A stretch of 64,000 nucleotides of DNA from Proteobacteria bacterium UBA5122 (GTDB taxonomy: Bacteria; Pseudomonadota; Gammaproteobacteria; Tenderiales; Tenderiaceae), in assembly GCA_002415485.1 (NCBI GenBank), contig DHYU01000060.1, positions 10,121-74,120 of the forward strand, read 5' to 3'. How positions within the stretch are numbered: the stretch's first letter is position 1; the number at the start of each line of letters is the position of its first letter. The notes beneath the pieces were generated by a model. That model did no database searches, was not told where the DNA came from, and saw only the letters and a program-made list of their open reading frames with translations. Positions 8,148-18,185 of the stretch are shown here, one piece after another. A program made the position numbers and the translations under genes.

Positions 8148-9614
8148 CTAGATCGTCAATATCTTCATCACTGGTTCGTTTCTGCTGGGGTCTTCGTTGA
8201 AGCCGGAGACCAGCAACACCGTGTGGCCCTTTTGCGTGAGCCTGACCTGGGCGTTGATGGTTTCGCATAGCTGGCGCCAGTTGTGGGTGTCGGGTTCGTC
8301 GACGAGCACCGGCACGACGCCCCAACTGAGGGCCAGCTGGCGGTTGACGGCGCTGTTGGAGCAGATGCCGATACACGGCGCGACCGGACGGCTGGCGGAG
8401 ATGATGCGCGCGGTGGTGCCGGAGCGGGTGGGGATGAGGATGCCTTGCAGTTTCAGGTTGTGGGCGAGGTCGAGGGTGGCACTGGCGACGGCGACGCGAA
8501 TCGGCATGATGCTGTTGTGGTCGTGGCAGAGGTTGCTTTCGCCGAAGATGCCTTGTCGCCATTGGTGGGCCTCGATCTCGCGCAGGATGCGGTCCATGGT
8601 CTCGACGGCCATCACCGGGTGTTTGCCGGCGGCGGTCTCGCCGGAGAGCATGACGGCGTCGGCGCTGGACATGGCGGCGTTGGCGACGTCGCCGACCTCG
8701 GCGCGGGTGGGCCGTGAGTTGGTGATCATCGATTCCAGCATCTGGGTGGCGACGATGACCGGGCGGTTGTGTTGGCGTGCGAGTTTGATCAGCCGTTGTT
8801 GCAGCAGTGGTACCTGTTCTGCGGGCACTTCGATGCCGAGATCGCCACGGGCGACCATGATGGCGTAGGAGTGCTGCAGAATGGCGTCGATGTTGGCGAC
8901 GGCCTCGGGTTTTTCGATCTTGGAGATGATGGCGATGTTGGCGCCGTGTTGTTCAAGGAAGTATTTGAGGCGCAGCACGTCTTCGTGGGTGCGGACAAAA
9001 CTCAGGGCCAGAAAGTCGGCCTGCAGTTCGATCGCCAGCGCGGCGTCGTGTTGATCCTTTTCGGTGAACGAACGGGTGCTGAGGTGTGAGTCGGGCAGGT
9101 TCATGCCCTTTTTGTTTTTGAGCACGCCGCCGTGCACGACGCGGCAGTGGATGTCGCTGCCTTCGATGTGCAGGGCGGTCAGTTCGAGGTTGCCGTCATC
9201 GAGCAGGATGCGTTCGCCGGGTTTTATGTCGTGGTATAGCTCGTGGTATTGCGAGGGGATCAGGCCGGGGCGACCGATGACATCTTCGCAGGTGACGATG
9301 ACATCGCTGCCGTCGGGCAGCTCGATCTGACCGTCTTCAAATTTGCCGACGCGGATCTTGGGGCCGCACAGGTCCATGATGATGGCGATGTGTTTTTGGC
9401 AGCGGGCGGCGACGTCGCGCACCATCTGCACGCGGGCGCGGTGTTCCTCCGGCTCGCCGTGCGACATGTTGATGCGGAAGGCGTTGGCGCCGCTGCGGAT
9501 CAGGCGTTCGATGACCTCGGGCGTATCGCTGGCCGGGCCGAGCGTGGCGATGATTTTGGTGCGCCGCCAGCGCAGCGCGGCTTCTTGTTCTTTTTCCTGT
9601 GTCTGTTCGCTCAT
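8148..9614 (-). CDS. pyk: Pyruvate kinase
   Basis: The enzyme converts phosphoenolpyruvate and ADP to pyruvate and ATP at the end of glycolysis. The 488-residue product shows the early TKIIATLGPAS strand, FRINMSHG, MDLCGPKIR, the catalytic stretch IISKIEKPEAV, MVARGDLGIE and the nucleotide-site segment VATQMLESM. A C-terminal allosteric domain of normal size follows. I chose the ATG at 9614, preceded by GAGGGAG; a longer reading with 13 extra residues lacks such a site. The gene is a single unit with its own terminator and is divergent from the hydrolase lipoprotein gene. Confidence 0.95.
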   Translation of the reverse strand: MSEQTQEKEQEAALRWRRTKIIATLGPASDTPEVIERLIRSGANAFRINMSHGEPEEHRARVQMVRDVAARCQKHIAIIMDLCGPKIRVGKFEDGQIELPDGSDVIVTCEDVIGRPGLIPSQYHELYHDIKPGERILLDDGNLELTALHIEGSDIHCRVVHGGVLKNKKGMNLPDSHLSTRSFTEKDQHDAALAIELQADFLALSFVRTHEDVLRLKYFLEQHGANIAIISKIEKPEAVANIDAILQHSYAIMVARGDLGIEVPAEQVPLLQQRLIKLARQHNRPVIVATQMLESMITNSRPTRAEVGDVANAAMSSADAVMLSGETAAGKHPVMAVETMDRILREIEAHQWRQGIFGESNLCHDHNSIMPIRVAVASATLDLAHNLKLQGILIPTRSGTTARIISASRPVAPCIGICSNSAVNRQLALSWGVVPVLVDEPDTHNWRQLCETINAQVRLTQKGHTVLLVSGFNEDPSRNEPVMKILTI

Positions 9615-9754
9615 TGTGCGGGCTCCCTCGGGTGAATCGGCTGAATGCTGCATACAGTAGCGGCAACTGGCCGCCTGAATCTATGGTCGGTGACAAATTT
9701 TATGGTTTCTTTGTTGCAGGTAGTGCGCTCTGGCCTGGGTGGTATGATCCAGAT

Positions 9755-10582
9755 ATGACGGCGTGGATGACATATCTGAAACACTTGGGCTGGCTGGCGC
9801 TGATGCTGCTGATCGGCGGCTGCGCCAATCACAGTCAGTTTATTGCCGCCGAGCCGGTGTTGCCGCTGGATGCCAATAGCATCGTGCTGATCTATAACCA
9901 CGGCTCCGGGCAGGAGTTCAGCCACGATCAGTGCCGCCCGAATGGTTTGACGACGCCGCGGGTGGTAAAGCAGTTGGCGCAGGCGCGCATCGCAGAGCGG
10001 CCTGTGGTGGTGTATGGCCTGTGCTTTCAGCGCTGGGGTGATTATCGCCATCACGACCGCGAGGGTGAACCGAAGGTGGTGAAGCGGGCCAAGGCGATCG
10101 AAGAGACGGTGCGCCGTTTTCAGCAACAGGGCATTGCGCCGGGGCGGATCTTTTTGGTCGGCCACTCGGCCGGGGCCTGGGCATCGTTGCTGGTGGTGCG
10201 GCGGGCCGAGGTGGTGGTGGCAGGGGTGATCGGTTTTGCGCCGGCCTTTGCCGGGCCGGCGGCGAATCGCAGTGAAGGTTGGCTGGCCTTGCGTGAGGCG
10301 CAGGTGGAATATTTGATGCAGGCGCCGCAGATCGAGGCGCTGATCTACGCCTTCGAGGGCGATGCCTTTAATCCGCCCGAGGCCTTGGCGTTTTTACAGG
10401 AGATCGATGGGGTGCAATTGCGGGCGCTGGCGGCGGATGAGATCGACGGCCGGCCTTGCGGCGGCCTATGGGGTGGCAACAGTCATCGCACGGCGTTTGA
10501 TGATTGTTTTGCCGACACACAGTATGAGCAGATCGTCGACTATATCGAGTCGCGGCTGAGGAGGGATGATGGAGGTGTATAA
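9755..10582 (+). CDS. Alpha/beta-hydrolase lipoprotein
   Basis: The 275-residue product starts with a hydrophobic signal ending LIGGC, so a lipid-modified cysteine near residue 25 is likely. The mature part looks like an alpha/beta hydrolase, with a VGHSAGAW nucleophile elbow (Ser in GHSAG) and a late GNSHRTAF segment that may supply the catalytic histidine. The substrate is unknown, and it may be a membrane-attached esterase. Its last 17 bp overlap the following transporter gene, so the two are probably translated together. The ATG at 9767 is an alternative start. Confidence 0.7.
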   Translation: MTAWMTYLKHLGWLALMLLIGGCANHSQFIAAEPVLPLDANSIVLIYNHGSGQEFSHDQCRPNGLTTPRVVKQLAQARIAERPVVVYGLCFQRWGDYRHHDREGEPKVVKRAKAIEETVRRFQQQGIAPGRIFLVGHSAGAWASLLVVRRAEVVVAGVIGFAPAFAGPAANRSEGWLALREAQVEYLMQAPQIEALIYAFEGDAFNPPEALAFLQEIDGVQLRALAADEIDGRPCGGLWGGNSHRTAFDDCFADTQYEQIVDYIESRLRRDDGGV

Positions 10583-12029
10583 CCTGCGCCAGCGGATCGG
10601 CCTGGGCCTGGGGCCGTTGTTGTGTCTGCTGCTGTTGCTGTTGCCAACACCCGAGGGCATGAGCGCCAGCGCGATGGCGGTGGCGGCGGTAACGCTGTGG
10701 ATGGCGACGTGGTGGATCAGCGAGGCGATCCCGATCCCGGCGACGGCGCTGTTGCCGATTGCCTTGTTTCCGTTGCTGGAGGTGATGCCGACGGCGAAGG
10801 TGACGGCGGCCTACGGCAATCATCTGATCTTTCTGTTTATGGGCGGCTTTTTGATTGCGGTGGCGATCGAGAAGTGGAATCTGCACAAACGCATCGCGCT
10901 GCATACGGTGCGCCTGATCGGTGTGACGCCGAATCGGGTGATCCTTGGATTTATGATTGCGACTGCGTTTTTGTCGTGCTGGATCAGCAATACCGCAACG
11001 GCGATGTTGATGGTGACGATCGGCATGGCGGTGTTGCGCCAGTTGAGCAATCAACCGGCCAATGATGGCGGCGAGTCGGTGCAGGGCAGTGCGTTTGGTA
11101 CGGCGCTGATGTTGGGCATCGCCTATGCGGCATCGATCGGCGGTGTCGCGACGCTGATCGGCACGCCGCCGAATGCGATCCTGGCCGGTGTGGTCGAGAA
11201 ACAATACGGTTACACGATCGGCTTTGGGGAGTGGATGTTGTTCGCGGCGCCGTTGTCGGTGGTGATGTTGGCGTTGACCTGGTTTTATCTCACGCGCTTT
11301 GCGTTTCCTAACGATATGCCAACCTTGCCGGGCGGGCGCAAAGTGATCACTGAACAGCTGCATGCGCTGGGGCCGATGAGCCGTCAGGAAAAACAGGTAT
11401 TGGCGGTGTTTATGTTCGTGGTCTGCGCGTGGTTGTTTCGTGGGCTGTTGGATGTGGCGTGGTTGAGCGAGGTGACGGATTCGAGTGTCGCGATCATGGG
11501 CGCCTTGCTGTTGTTCATGATCCCGGCCGATTGGCGCAAGGGTGAGTTTCTGCTCGATTGGCGCACGGCGGTGAAGATCCCGTGGGACATCATTCTGTTG
11601 TTCGGTGGTGGCTTTGCCTTGGCCGCTGGCTTTGCCGCCAGCGGGCTGACTGAGTGGATGGGCACACAGCTCGAATTCCTGCAGGGTGCACCGTTGCTGG
11701 TGTTGGTGCTGGCGGTGGTGGCGCTGGTGATCTTTCTGACGGAGGTCACGTCGAACACCGCCACGGCATCGTTGTTGCTGCCGGTGATGGCGGGTTTTGC
11801 GCTGGCGACGGATTCACCGCCGCTGGTGCTGATGGGCGCTGTGGCGCTGGCGGCCTCGTTTGCCTTTATGCTGCCGGTGGCAACGCCGCCGAATGCCATC
11901 GTGTTTTCCAGTCGGCAGGTGACCATTCCGCAGATGGCCAAGGCGGGCTTGTGGTTGAACCTGATCGGCATCGTGTTGATTACGGCGTTTGTGGTGTATC
12001 TGTTGCCGTGGTTTTTGAAATTGAATTGA
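10566..12029 (+). CDS. SLC13/DASS family anion symporter
   Basis: The 487-residue membrane protein has the two diagnostic SNT motifs of divalent-anion:sodium symporters, in ISNTATAMLM and TSNTATASLL. Each is followed by a second conserved segment ending in TPPNAI (GTPPNAI and ATPPNAI). These bind sodium and the dicarboxylate or sulfate substrate in the family. About eleven helices are visible. Paired ATGs at 10566 and 10569 follow GAGGAGGG. It overlaps the hydrolase upstream and is 4 bp from the phosphodiesterase downstream, suggesting an operon of three. The substrate cannot be told by eye. Confidence 0.9.
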   Translation: MMEVYNLRQRIGLGLGPLLCLLLLLLPTPEGMSASAMAVAAVTLWMATWWISEAIPIPATALLPIALFPLLEVMPTAKVTAAYGNHLIFLFMGGFLIAVAIEKWNLHKRIALHTVRLIGVTPNRVILGFMIATAFLSCWISNTATAMLMVTIGMAVLRQLSNQPANDGGESVQGSAFGTALMLGIAYAASIGGVATLIGTPPNAILAGVVEKQYGYTIGFGEWMLFAAPLSVVMLALTWFYLTRFAFPNDMPTLPGGRKVITEQLHALGPMSRQEKQVLAVFMFVVCAWLFRGLLDVAWLSEVTDSSVAIMGALLLFMIPADWRKGEFLLDWRTAVKIPWDIILLFGGGFALAAGFAASGLTEWMGTQLEFLQGAPLLVLVLAVVALVIFLTEVTSNTATASLLLPVMAGFALATDSPPLVLMGAVALAASFAFMLPVATPPNAIVFSSRQVTIPQMAKAGLWLNLIGIVLITAFVVYLLPWFLKLN

Positions 12030-12033
12030 GTGG

Positions 12034-13221
12034 ATGCGTATGTCGATCCTGGATGCACAATTTGTCTTGCCCGATTATCGCGGTCGCAGTCTGGTCAATC
12101 TGATGGCCTCGATCAAGGCGGCGCGTAGCGGTGAGCAAGGATTTTATGATGTGTTGAACGATCTGCCGCTGGCGACGTTGCGCGATGCGCAGAATGTAGT
12201 GCTGCTGATGATCGATGGTCTGGGTTACGACTATTTATGTTCACAAGGCAAGGGCAGTGAGATACACGCCGCACTGCGCGGCAATATGCACGCGGTGGCG
12301 CCACCGACGACGGCGAGCGCGGTGTCGACCTTTCTCACCGGCGATGCGCCGCAACAGCATGGTGTGACGGGCTGGTTCACGTGGATGCGCGAGCTGGGCA
12401 GTGTGGTCACCGTGCTGCCGTTTCAATTGCGTGCTGGACGTTGCAGTCTGGACGCATCACCGCTGACGCCGCGGCAGTTGTTTGGTCATCGCCCCATCTT
12501 TGATCTGCTGGAAGACGAATGCTATTCACTGATGCCGGACTGGTTGTCGGAATCGGCATTCAATCGTGATCACCTGGGCAAGGCCCAATTGATATTGCAT
12601 AAAGGGATCGATGATTATTTTGCCAAGGTGGTGGAGACGGTGCAGTCGTCCAGTGCGCGTAAATACATCTATGCCTATTGGCCCAGCTTTGACGCGATTG
12701 CCCATGACTCGGGTGTGGCGAGCAAAAAAACAGCGGAACATTTCGCCCGTTTGGATGAGGGCTTCGCCAAATTGCAGCAGGCGCTGAGTGGTACAAACAC
12801 CTTGCTGCTGTTGACGTCGGATCACGGCTTTATCGATACCACGGCGGAGAGCCGGTTGCTGATCAATGATCACCCAGCGCTGCTTGATTGTTTGCAATTG
12901 CCGTTATGCGGTGAGCCACGTATGGCCTACGCCTATGTGCGTGACAACAGGCACCAGTGCTTTGTTGATTATGTGCAGGCGCATCTGGCTTTTGCGGTGG
13001 ATTTACATAAGGGGGAGGAATTAATCGCCCTCGGTATGTATGGTCTGGGTGTGCCTCATCCTGAATTGCATGCGCGTGTGGGCGATTATGTGATGGTGAT
13101 GAAAGATCAATATATCTTGACCCAGACCCTGCCAGGCGAGCGGGGAATGAGCATGATTGGTCAGCACGGGGGCTTGAGTGCGGCCGAAGTAGAAGTGCCT
13201 TTGGTGATGACTGTTTGCTGA
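12034..13221 (+). CDS. Alkaline-phosphatase-fold phosphodiesterase / nucleotide pyrophosphatase
   Basis: The 395-residue protein has the metal-site plan of type I phosphodiesterases: MIDGLGYD, the PTTASAVSTFLTG stretch with a threonine nucleophile, IAHDSG, SDHGF and a late GQHGG. In this superfamily two zinc ions help hydrolyse phosphodiester or pyrophosphate bonds. No signal peptide is visible, so it is probably cytoplasmic. It follows the DASS transporter by 4 bp; ATGs at 12034 and 12040 are both usable. The substrate is unknown. Confidence 0.8.
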   Translation: MRMSILDAQFVLPDYRGRSLVNLMASIKAARSGEQGFYDVLNDLPLATLRDAQNVVLLMIDGLGYDYLCSQGKGSEIHAALRGNMHAVAPPTTASAVSTFLTGDAPQQHGVTGWFTWMRELGSVVTVLPFQLRAGRCSLDASPLTPRQLFGHRPIFDLLEDECYSLMPDWLSESAFNRDHLGKAQLILHKGIDDYFAKVVETVQSSSARKYIYAYWPSFDAIAHDSGVASKKTAEHFARLDEGFAKLQQALSGTNTLLLLTSDHGFIDTTAESRLLINDHPALLDCLQLPLCGEPRMAYAYVRDNRHQCFVDYVQAHLAFAVDLHKGEELIALGMYGLGVPHPELHARVGDYVMVMKDQYILTQTLPGERGMSMIGQHGGLSAAEVEVPLVMTVC

Positions 13222-13526
13222 CAAACACAAGCTGTCTATATCGTTGTTAGTGTCATCAATATCCATATTCAAATTCATTAAATGTCCTTGGTTTTTCTAT
13301 CTAGTCTGTAGTGTTGGATAGGTACTGATACATTGCCGGTATAACCCCTATTTAAACATCTAAAAACCATGGCGGAATTTTTAAGTTGTTGCTTTTATAA
13401 GGGGTGTTTTGACTGGGCTGCTCTCTCAAAAAACATAGGAATTTTCTGGATAAAGTGTGACTGTGATGCGCCGTTATCCTGAAAGTGTTTTGTCCTATTT
13501 TCATCAAAAAGACCGCATAATTGATT
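13222..13526. other. Intergenic region upstream of the PhnD-kinase-regulator genes
   Basis: This 305-bp stretch is visibly richer in A and T than its neighbours. Frames crossing it are short and unconvincing. A TTGACT at 13409-13414 could be a -35 element, but the spacing to any -10-like hexamer is poor. I found no clear repeat, terminator or sigma-54 promoter. It presumably carries the promoter of the PhnD-like gene. Confidence 0.5.
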
Positions 13527-14360
13527 ATGAAAAAAAACATCCTAAGGAAGGTGATCTTGTGCGCTGTAATGTTGGCTTGGATGCCGGCAATTTTGCATGC
13601 GAACGAACAGGTCTATACCGTGGGTGTTGTGCCTCAGTTTGAGGCGAAGCGCACCCATGAAATATGGCGCCCAATACTGGATAAGATCGAAGACGAGACT
13701 GGGTTGAAACTCACGTTGATCGGCGCGCCGACAATCCCTGTCTTTGAGAAAGAATTTGCTGAAGGGGCCTTCGACTTTGTTTACATGAATCCATATCACA
13801 TCCTGATGGCAAATGAATCCCAAGGTTATCTGCCATTGGTACGGGATGTGGGGCGCAAACTGAATGGTGTGTTGGTCGTCAGGAAGGGGAGCTATGCCTC
13901 GCCGGAGCAATTGGATGGAAAGGTGATTGCGTTTCCAGCACCTAATGCACTTGGTGCATCGTTAGTGATGCGTGCCGATTTAGAGAATCTGTTTAACATT
14001 AAATTTCAACCGCAATATGTAAAGACGCATAGCTCAGTGTATTTGAATGTCGCGCTGGGTAGGGCTGAGGCTGGTGGTGGTGTGCAAAAGACATTATCTC
14101 AACAGCCACGTCATGTCAGAGATGCATTGGAAGTGATCTATGAAACCCGAAAAGTTGCCCCTCATCCGTTTAGCGTCCATCCTCGTGTCAGTGACGACGT
14201 GAGTCACCGTGTTCAAGCAGCTCTATTAAATATAAGTAGAACAGACTCGGGGCGAGAGTTGCTGAAAGAAGTTCCTATACGTGAGATAGGTGTGGCGAGT
14301 CTGGAAGATTATTTCCCGATTCGGGAGATGGGCCTGGAGCGCCTTTATGTTAATGAGTGA
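13527..14360 (+). CDS. PhnD-like periplasmic phosphate/phosphonate-type binding protein
   Basis: The 277-residue product has a signal peptide (MKKNILRK, then a hydrophobic stretch ending ILHA-NEQ). Its periplasmic binding fold matches the PhnD/phosphite group, with YTVGVVPQF near the start, FDFVYMNPYH and the hinge segment GKVIAFPAPNALGAS. Such proteins bind phosphonate, phosphite or similar ligands. No ABC permease or ATPase is adjacent; a histidine kinase follows after 27 bp. It therefore more likely works as a ligand-sensing partner of the kinase than in uptake. ATG 13527 gives a good signal peptide; TTG 13521 is less likely. Confidence 0.82.
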   Translation: MKKNILRKVILCAVMLAWMPAILHANEQVYTVGVVPQFEAKRTHEIWRPILDKIEDETGLKLTLIGAPTIPVFEKEFAEGAFDFVYMNPYHILMANESQGYLPLVRDVGRKLNGVLVVRKGSYASPEQLDGKVIAFPAPNALGASLVMRADLENLFNIKFQPQYVKTHSSVYLNVALGRAEAGGGVQKTLSQQPRHVRDALEVIYETRKVAPHPFSVHPRVSDDVSHRVQAALLNISRTDSGRELLKEVPIREIGVASLEDYFPIREMGLERLYVNE

Positions 14361-14387
14361 TGAGTATTTATATTTATTAGTTGAATT

Positions 14388-16124
14388 ATGAGTGTAAACG
14401 CTAAAATTCTGTTGCCGATAATTCTCGGTTTTATTGCGATCACCAGTATCGTCCATCTTTGGTGGGGGCCGGCGCTGATGGAGCGCGAGCGTGAGCGGCT
14501 GATTCATAATAATAATATGTCGATTTCCATGTTGCAGGCACCTGTTTCGCACGCCCTTATGTCGGGTGATCTGGCAGAGGTGTATAGTTTGTTAAATGAA
14601 GTGAAGAACCTGCATGGCGATGATGTCGCGCAAGTACATCTGGTTGATGCCAAGGGGGTAAGGATATATCCATTCAAGGAGCAGGAGCCTTTATTTGGAG
14701 AGTTTTATATCGCAATGGATTTCCCTCTCGAAAATTATACGTTTCCGGTTGGTCTGTTGACGGTAGTATTTGATATTGAATCAGATCTTAAGACGGAGCT
14801 TAAAAGTATTCAAAGGCTGGAAATATACATCAGCAGCATTATGGGGTTGATCGCACTATTTTCAGCGGTTTGGTTTAACGCCTATATTCGCCGGCCATTG
14901 CTGCGACTACAGTGTGCGGCGACTCAAATGGCCAATGGTGAGTTTAATGTAAATCTCCAACCAGGAAAGAGCTATGGGGATGAAATTTCAGTACTGACTG
15001 ATGCGTTCTTGACGATGCGGGACAATCTGTCCGTTGCCTATGATGATCTGAATAGTGCGGCACAAAATGCGAGGGATAACGAGCTCAGGCAGCGTACTAT
15101 TTTAAGTAACGTGGCAGATGGTATTTTGTTGGTCGATGAGAAAAAGAGAATCGTTTATGTCAACTTGTCCGTTGAGCGTTTGTTTCAGTTGGATAGAGAT
15201 TCTCTTATCGGTCAGCAGTTCGATCTATTGTTTGCCGAGCCATTGGCGTTAAATTTAGTTGTGCGTGGATATGAAGGACAGACATTTGAGTCGATGGGGG
15301 TGCGGAGTGGAGCGGAGACTTTTCCCTTGGAGCTATCGGCAAACTCGGTGGAGATCGATGGTGAGCGTGTGTTTGTTGTCATTCTGCGGGATATTAGCGA
15401 GCGTAAGCGTGTCGATAAAATGAAATCGGAATTCGTATCTACCGTGAGTCATGAGTTGCGTACGCCGTTGACCTCGATGCGAGGGGCGTTGTCATTGATG
15501 AAAGGTGGAGTGGTCGGTGTTTTGCCGCCCGAGGCACAGAAGTTGGTTGAACTTTCCTCGCGCAATGCAGAAAGATTGTTGTTTTTAGTCAATGATATTC
15601 TCGATATGCAAAAGATCGAGTCTGGTGAGATGGAGCTGCATAGCGTTGACGTTGATGTGTCTTCGATATTGCGCCAGGCGGCGGAAGACTGTGCAGGTTA
15701 TGCAAAGCAGTGTTTGGTGGTGTTTGATATCCAGGATGAATGTTCCGCACGGGTGCAGGCCGATCCAGATCGTTTGATGCAGGTTGTCGTAAATCTGTTG
15801 TCCAATGCCGCCAAGTTTTCCCATGAAGGGGGTGTTGTTGAGATCGGGTGTCGTCAATTGAATGCAGAAGTCCAAATCTATGTCCGTGATTATGGTAGTG
15901 GTATTGATGAGGCATTTTTGCCACGCTTGTTTGACAAGTTTACCCAGGGGGATTCATCCGATTCGCGCCATGCAGAGGGTACCGGTTTGGGTTTGGCCAT
16001 TACGAAGGTGCTCGTAGAGAAACAATGTGGGCGGATTGAGGTCGAGACTCAGGTGGGTGTAGGTAGTACGTTTTATCTGTATTTCCCTATCATGGTTGAG
16101 AAACAACGCGCACTATCGCCTTAA
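14388..16124 (+). CDS. Membrane sensor histidine kinase (HAMP-PAS-HisKA-HATPase)
   Basis: The 578-residue protein has a first helix at about residues 6-27, a periplasmic region of about 120 residues, a second helix near 145-165, a HAMP linker, and a PAS domain at about 235-340. A HisKA domain follows with His355 in VSHELRTP, then an ATPase domain with NLLSNAAKFS, YGSGID and GTGLGLAIT. It should autophosphorylate in response to a periplasmic signal, probably through the adjacent PhnD-like protein. No receiver-domain response regulator is next to it; the following sigma-54 activator has none, so the phosphoryl acceptor is unknown. Confidence 0.92.
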   Translation: MSVNAKILLPIILGFIAITSIVHLWWGPALMERERERLIHNNNMSISMLQAPVSHALMSGDLAEVYSLLNEVKNLHGDDVAQVHLVDAKGVRIYPFKEQEPLFGEFYIAMDFPLENYTFPVGLLTVVFDIESDLKTELKSIQRLEIYISSIMGLIALFSAVWFNAYIRRPLLRLQCAATQMANGEFNVNLQPGKSYGDEISVLTDAFLTMRDNLSVAYDDLNSAAQNARDNELRQRTILSNVADGILLVDEKKRIVYVNLSVERLFQLDRDSLIGQQFDLLFAEPLALNLVVRGYEGQTFESMGVRSGAETFPLELSANSVEIDGERVFVVILRDISERKRVDKMKSEFVSTVSHELRTPLTSMRGALSLMKGGVVGVLPPEAQKLVELSSRNAERLLFLVNDILDMQKIESGEMELHSVDVDVSSILRQAAEDCAGYAKQCLVVFDIQDECSARVQADPDRLMQVVVNLLSNAAKFSHEGGVVEIGCRQLNAEVQIYVRDYGSGIDEAFLPRLFDKFTQGDSSDSRHAEGTGLGLAITKVLVEKQCGRIEVETQVGVGSTFYLYFPIMVEKQRALSP

Positions 16125-16175
16125 TCGACATCACTTGATCCGCTGTCATAGTGGGTATATGGATGCCGGTTCTAC

Positions 16176-16189
16176 ATCGATATATCGAT
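16176..16189. promoter_or_regulatory. 14-bp perfect palindrome upstream of sigma-54 activator
   Basis: The 136 bp between the kinase and the activator contain a perfect palindrome, ATCGATATATCGAT, 71 bp before the activator start. It could be an operator for either a promoter of the activator or autoregulation. A 14-bp AT-rich palindrome can also occur by chance, and no promoter elements were firmly placed around it. Confidence 0.25.
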
Positions 16190-16260
16190 TTCGGTTGAGA
16201 TTTTCCTGGTATCGCCTTTAACATCTGTGCTCATCAGCAGTCAGTGAGAGTGCGTGTTAC

Positions 16261-18045
16261 ATGTCGATGAATTCCCCGAGCTCAGGCCAAATCAGGTCGG
16301 ATGTGTTTGATACACGGAGTGCCAGCTGGTGCACTGATATCCAGCTATGTTTGCAGGATTATCGTGGTGAGGGCTTGTTTTCGTGCCTGGCCGCTGCCCA
16401 GGCGGTAGGTGAACGGATTGAGGCCTTGTTATCCGTGCATTCTCAGATCTTGATCGCACATCGAGCCGCCTTGGCGGGCCAGACATCCAGCTTTGAATAC
16501 GTGTTGGACGGTGATGTGTTGTTGTTGGCGGTAATGCCATTGCGCTCTGGAGATGCCATTACCGGTACCCATGCGGTAGCACTTGATATCAGTGCCTATA
16601 AATCTGCCGAGCGTGAACGGGCCTGGTTGCAGCATCAAACCGAGTTGATTCTGAATGCGGTGGGTGAGGGCATCTACGGCATCAATGCCAATGGCAAGGC
16701 GACGTTTGTGAATCCGGCGGCCGAGCGCATGACCGGCTGGAGCGCGGAAGAGACCATCGGCAATAATATCCATTACATGCACCACCATAGTCGTCCGGAT
16801 GGTTCGCCGTACCCGCATACTGAGTGCCCGATCTATCACGCCGTGCATGATGGTGAGGTGCATCATTGTGTCGATGACGAGGTGTTCTGGCGCAAGGACG
16901 GCAGTTCATTTCCGGTAGAGTATTCCAGTACGCCGATCTATGACGGTGAGTCTTTGGTTGGTGCAGTGGCGGTATTTAAAGACATCAGTGAACGCAAGCG
17001 GGCCGAGGCTGAATTGATGGCGGCGTTTCGTGAGGTAGAGCGCTTAAAAGAGCAGCTTCAGGAACAGAACGTCTATCTGCAGGAAGAGATTCGCCAGGAT
17101 CACAACTTTGGTGAGATCGTCGGTGAATCGTTTTCAGTGCAGGCGATGTTGCGCAAGATCCGTCAGGTGGCGCAGACCGATGCCACGGTGCTGGTGCTCG
17201 GCGAGAGTGGTACCGGCAAGGAGTTGATCGCGCATGCGATCCACGACAATAGCCTGCGTCGCGATAAGGCGCTGATCAAGGTCAATTGTGGTGCCATTTC
17301 TGCGGGGCTGGTCGAGAGTGAGTTGTTTGGTCATGAAAAGGGTGCGTTTACCGGCGCAGCCAGTCAGCGCAAGGGGCGTTTTGAGTTGGCCGATGGTGGC
17401 ACCTTGTTTCTCGATGAGGTCGGCGAGTTGCCGCTCGAGACACAGGTTAAACTGCTGCGGGTATTGCAGGAGCATGAGTTTGAGCGCGTCGGTAGTGGTG
17501 AATCGATTCGCGTCGATGTACGCATCATTGCGGCGACCAATCGTGACCTGGCCAAGGAGGTTGCGGCAGGCAAGTTTCGTGAAGACCTGTTTTATCGCTT
17601 GAACGTATTCCCCATCGATGTACCGGCGCTGCGTGATCGCAGCGGTGATGTGCCGATTTTGGCGCGGCACTTCTTGGCACAGGCGGCCCGGAGGTTTGGT
17701 AAACCGTTTAGCGGCTTTAAGGCAGGCAGCCTGGATGCGCTGCAACAATATCCCTGGCCCGGTAATATCCGTGAACTGCAAAACGTGATCGAACGGGCCG
17801 CGATTCTGGCCGATACGGCCCTGGTCGACGTTACTGACTTGCTGCCACAGACGCCGGTGGCGACGCGCAGTGTGTTGGCCTCATTGGAGGATGTGGAGCG
17901 TCATCATATCCAGCGTGTGTTGGCGCATACCGGCGGTGTGATTGCCGGGCCCAAGGGCGCGGCACTGATTCTGGGCATGCACCCGAATACGTTGCGTTCG
18001 CGTATGGTGAAGCTGGGGATTTCGTCCGGTGGCGGGGATATTTGA
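16261..18045 (+). CDS. Sigma-54-dependent transcriptional activator with PAS sensor domains
   Basis: The 594-residue protein carries an N-terminal sensory region with a clear PAS domain at about 125-245 (plus a weaker one before it) and a short coiled coil. An AAA+ domain follows with Walker A GESGTGKE (314-321), the sigma-54-contacting GAFTGA loop (361-366) and Walker B LFLDEVGE (382-389). A Fis-type helix-turn-helix is near 545-588. It lacks a phosphorylatable receiver domain, so it senses its signal directly or through protein contacts. A sigma-54-type promoter with an upstream dyad lies 1.1 kb downstream and is a likely target. Confidence 0.93.
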   Translation: MSMNSPSSGQIRSDVFDTRSASWCTDIQLCLQDYRGEGLFSCLAAAQAVGERIEALLSVHSQILIAHRAALAGQTSSFEYVLDGDVLLLAVMPLRSGDAITGTHAVALDISAYKSAERERAWLQHQTELILNAVGEGIYGINANGKATFVNPAAERMTGWSAEETIGNNIHYMHHHSRPDGSPYPHTECPIYHAVHDGEVHHCVDDEVFWRKDGSSFPVEYSSTPIYDGESLVGAVAVFKDISERKRAEAELMAAFREVERLKEQLQEQNVYLQEEIRQDHNFGEIVGESFSVQAMLRKIRQVAQTDATVLVLGESGTGKELIAHAIHDNSLRRDKALIKVNCGAISAGLVESELFGHEKGAFTGAASQRKGRFELADGGTLFLDEVGELPLETQVKLLRVLQEHEFERVGSGESIRVDVRIIAATNRDLAKEVAAGKFREDLFYRLNVFPIDVPALRDRSGDVPILARHFLAQAARRFGKPFSGFKAGSLDALQQYPWPGNIRELQNVIERAAILADTALVDVTDLLPQTPVATRSVLASLEDVERHHIQRVLAHTGGVIAGPKGAALILGMHPNTLRSRMVKLGISSGGGDI

Positions 18046-18128
18046 TCGGTGTGATTCGTTTTTAAGTTTGCCGCCGAGCCGTTCAACTGCTCAGCAACCT
18101 TGTCCAATGACTTTCATATTCATTCGCC

Positions 18129-18148
18129 ATTCCCGCCTGTGCGGGAAT
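18129..18148. repeat. Short inverted repeat, REP-like, between convergent genes
   Basis: ATTCCCGC and GCGGGAAT are perfect 8-bp arms around CTGT. The surrounding text resembles the ATTCCCGC...GCGGGAAT element scattered through many proteobacterial genomes (from memory). It lies between the convergent sigma-54 activator and hydratase genes and may also stop transcription, although no T run follows. Confidence 0.55.
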
Positions 18149-18185
18149 CACGTTGCGCATTATTGATCGGCGTTTCCCTGTTGGA

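Noticed and set aside
10368..11363. 331-codon minus-strand open frame opposite the DASS transporter
   Set aside because: Arg/His/Gln-rich translation typical of an antisense shadow; the plus strand has the SNT motifs of a real transporter.
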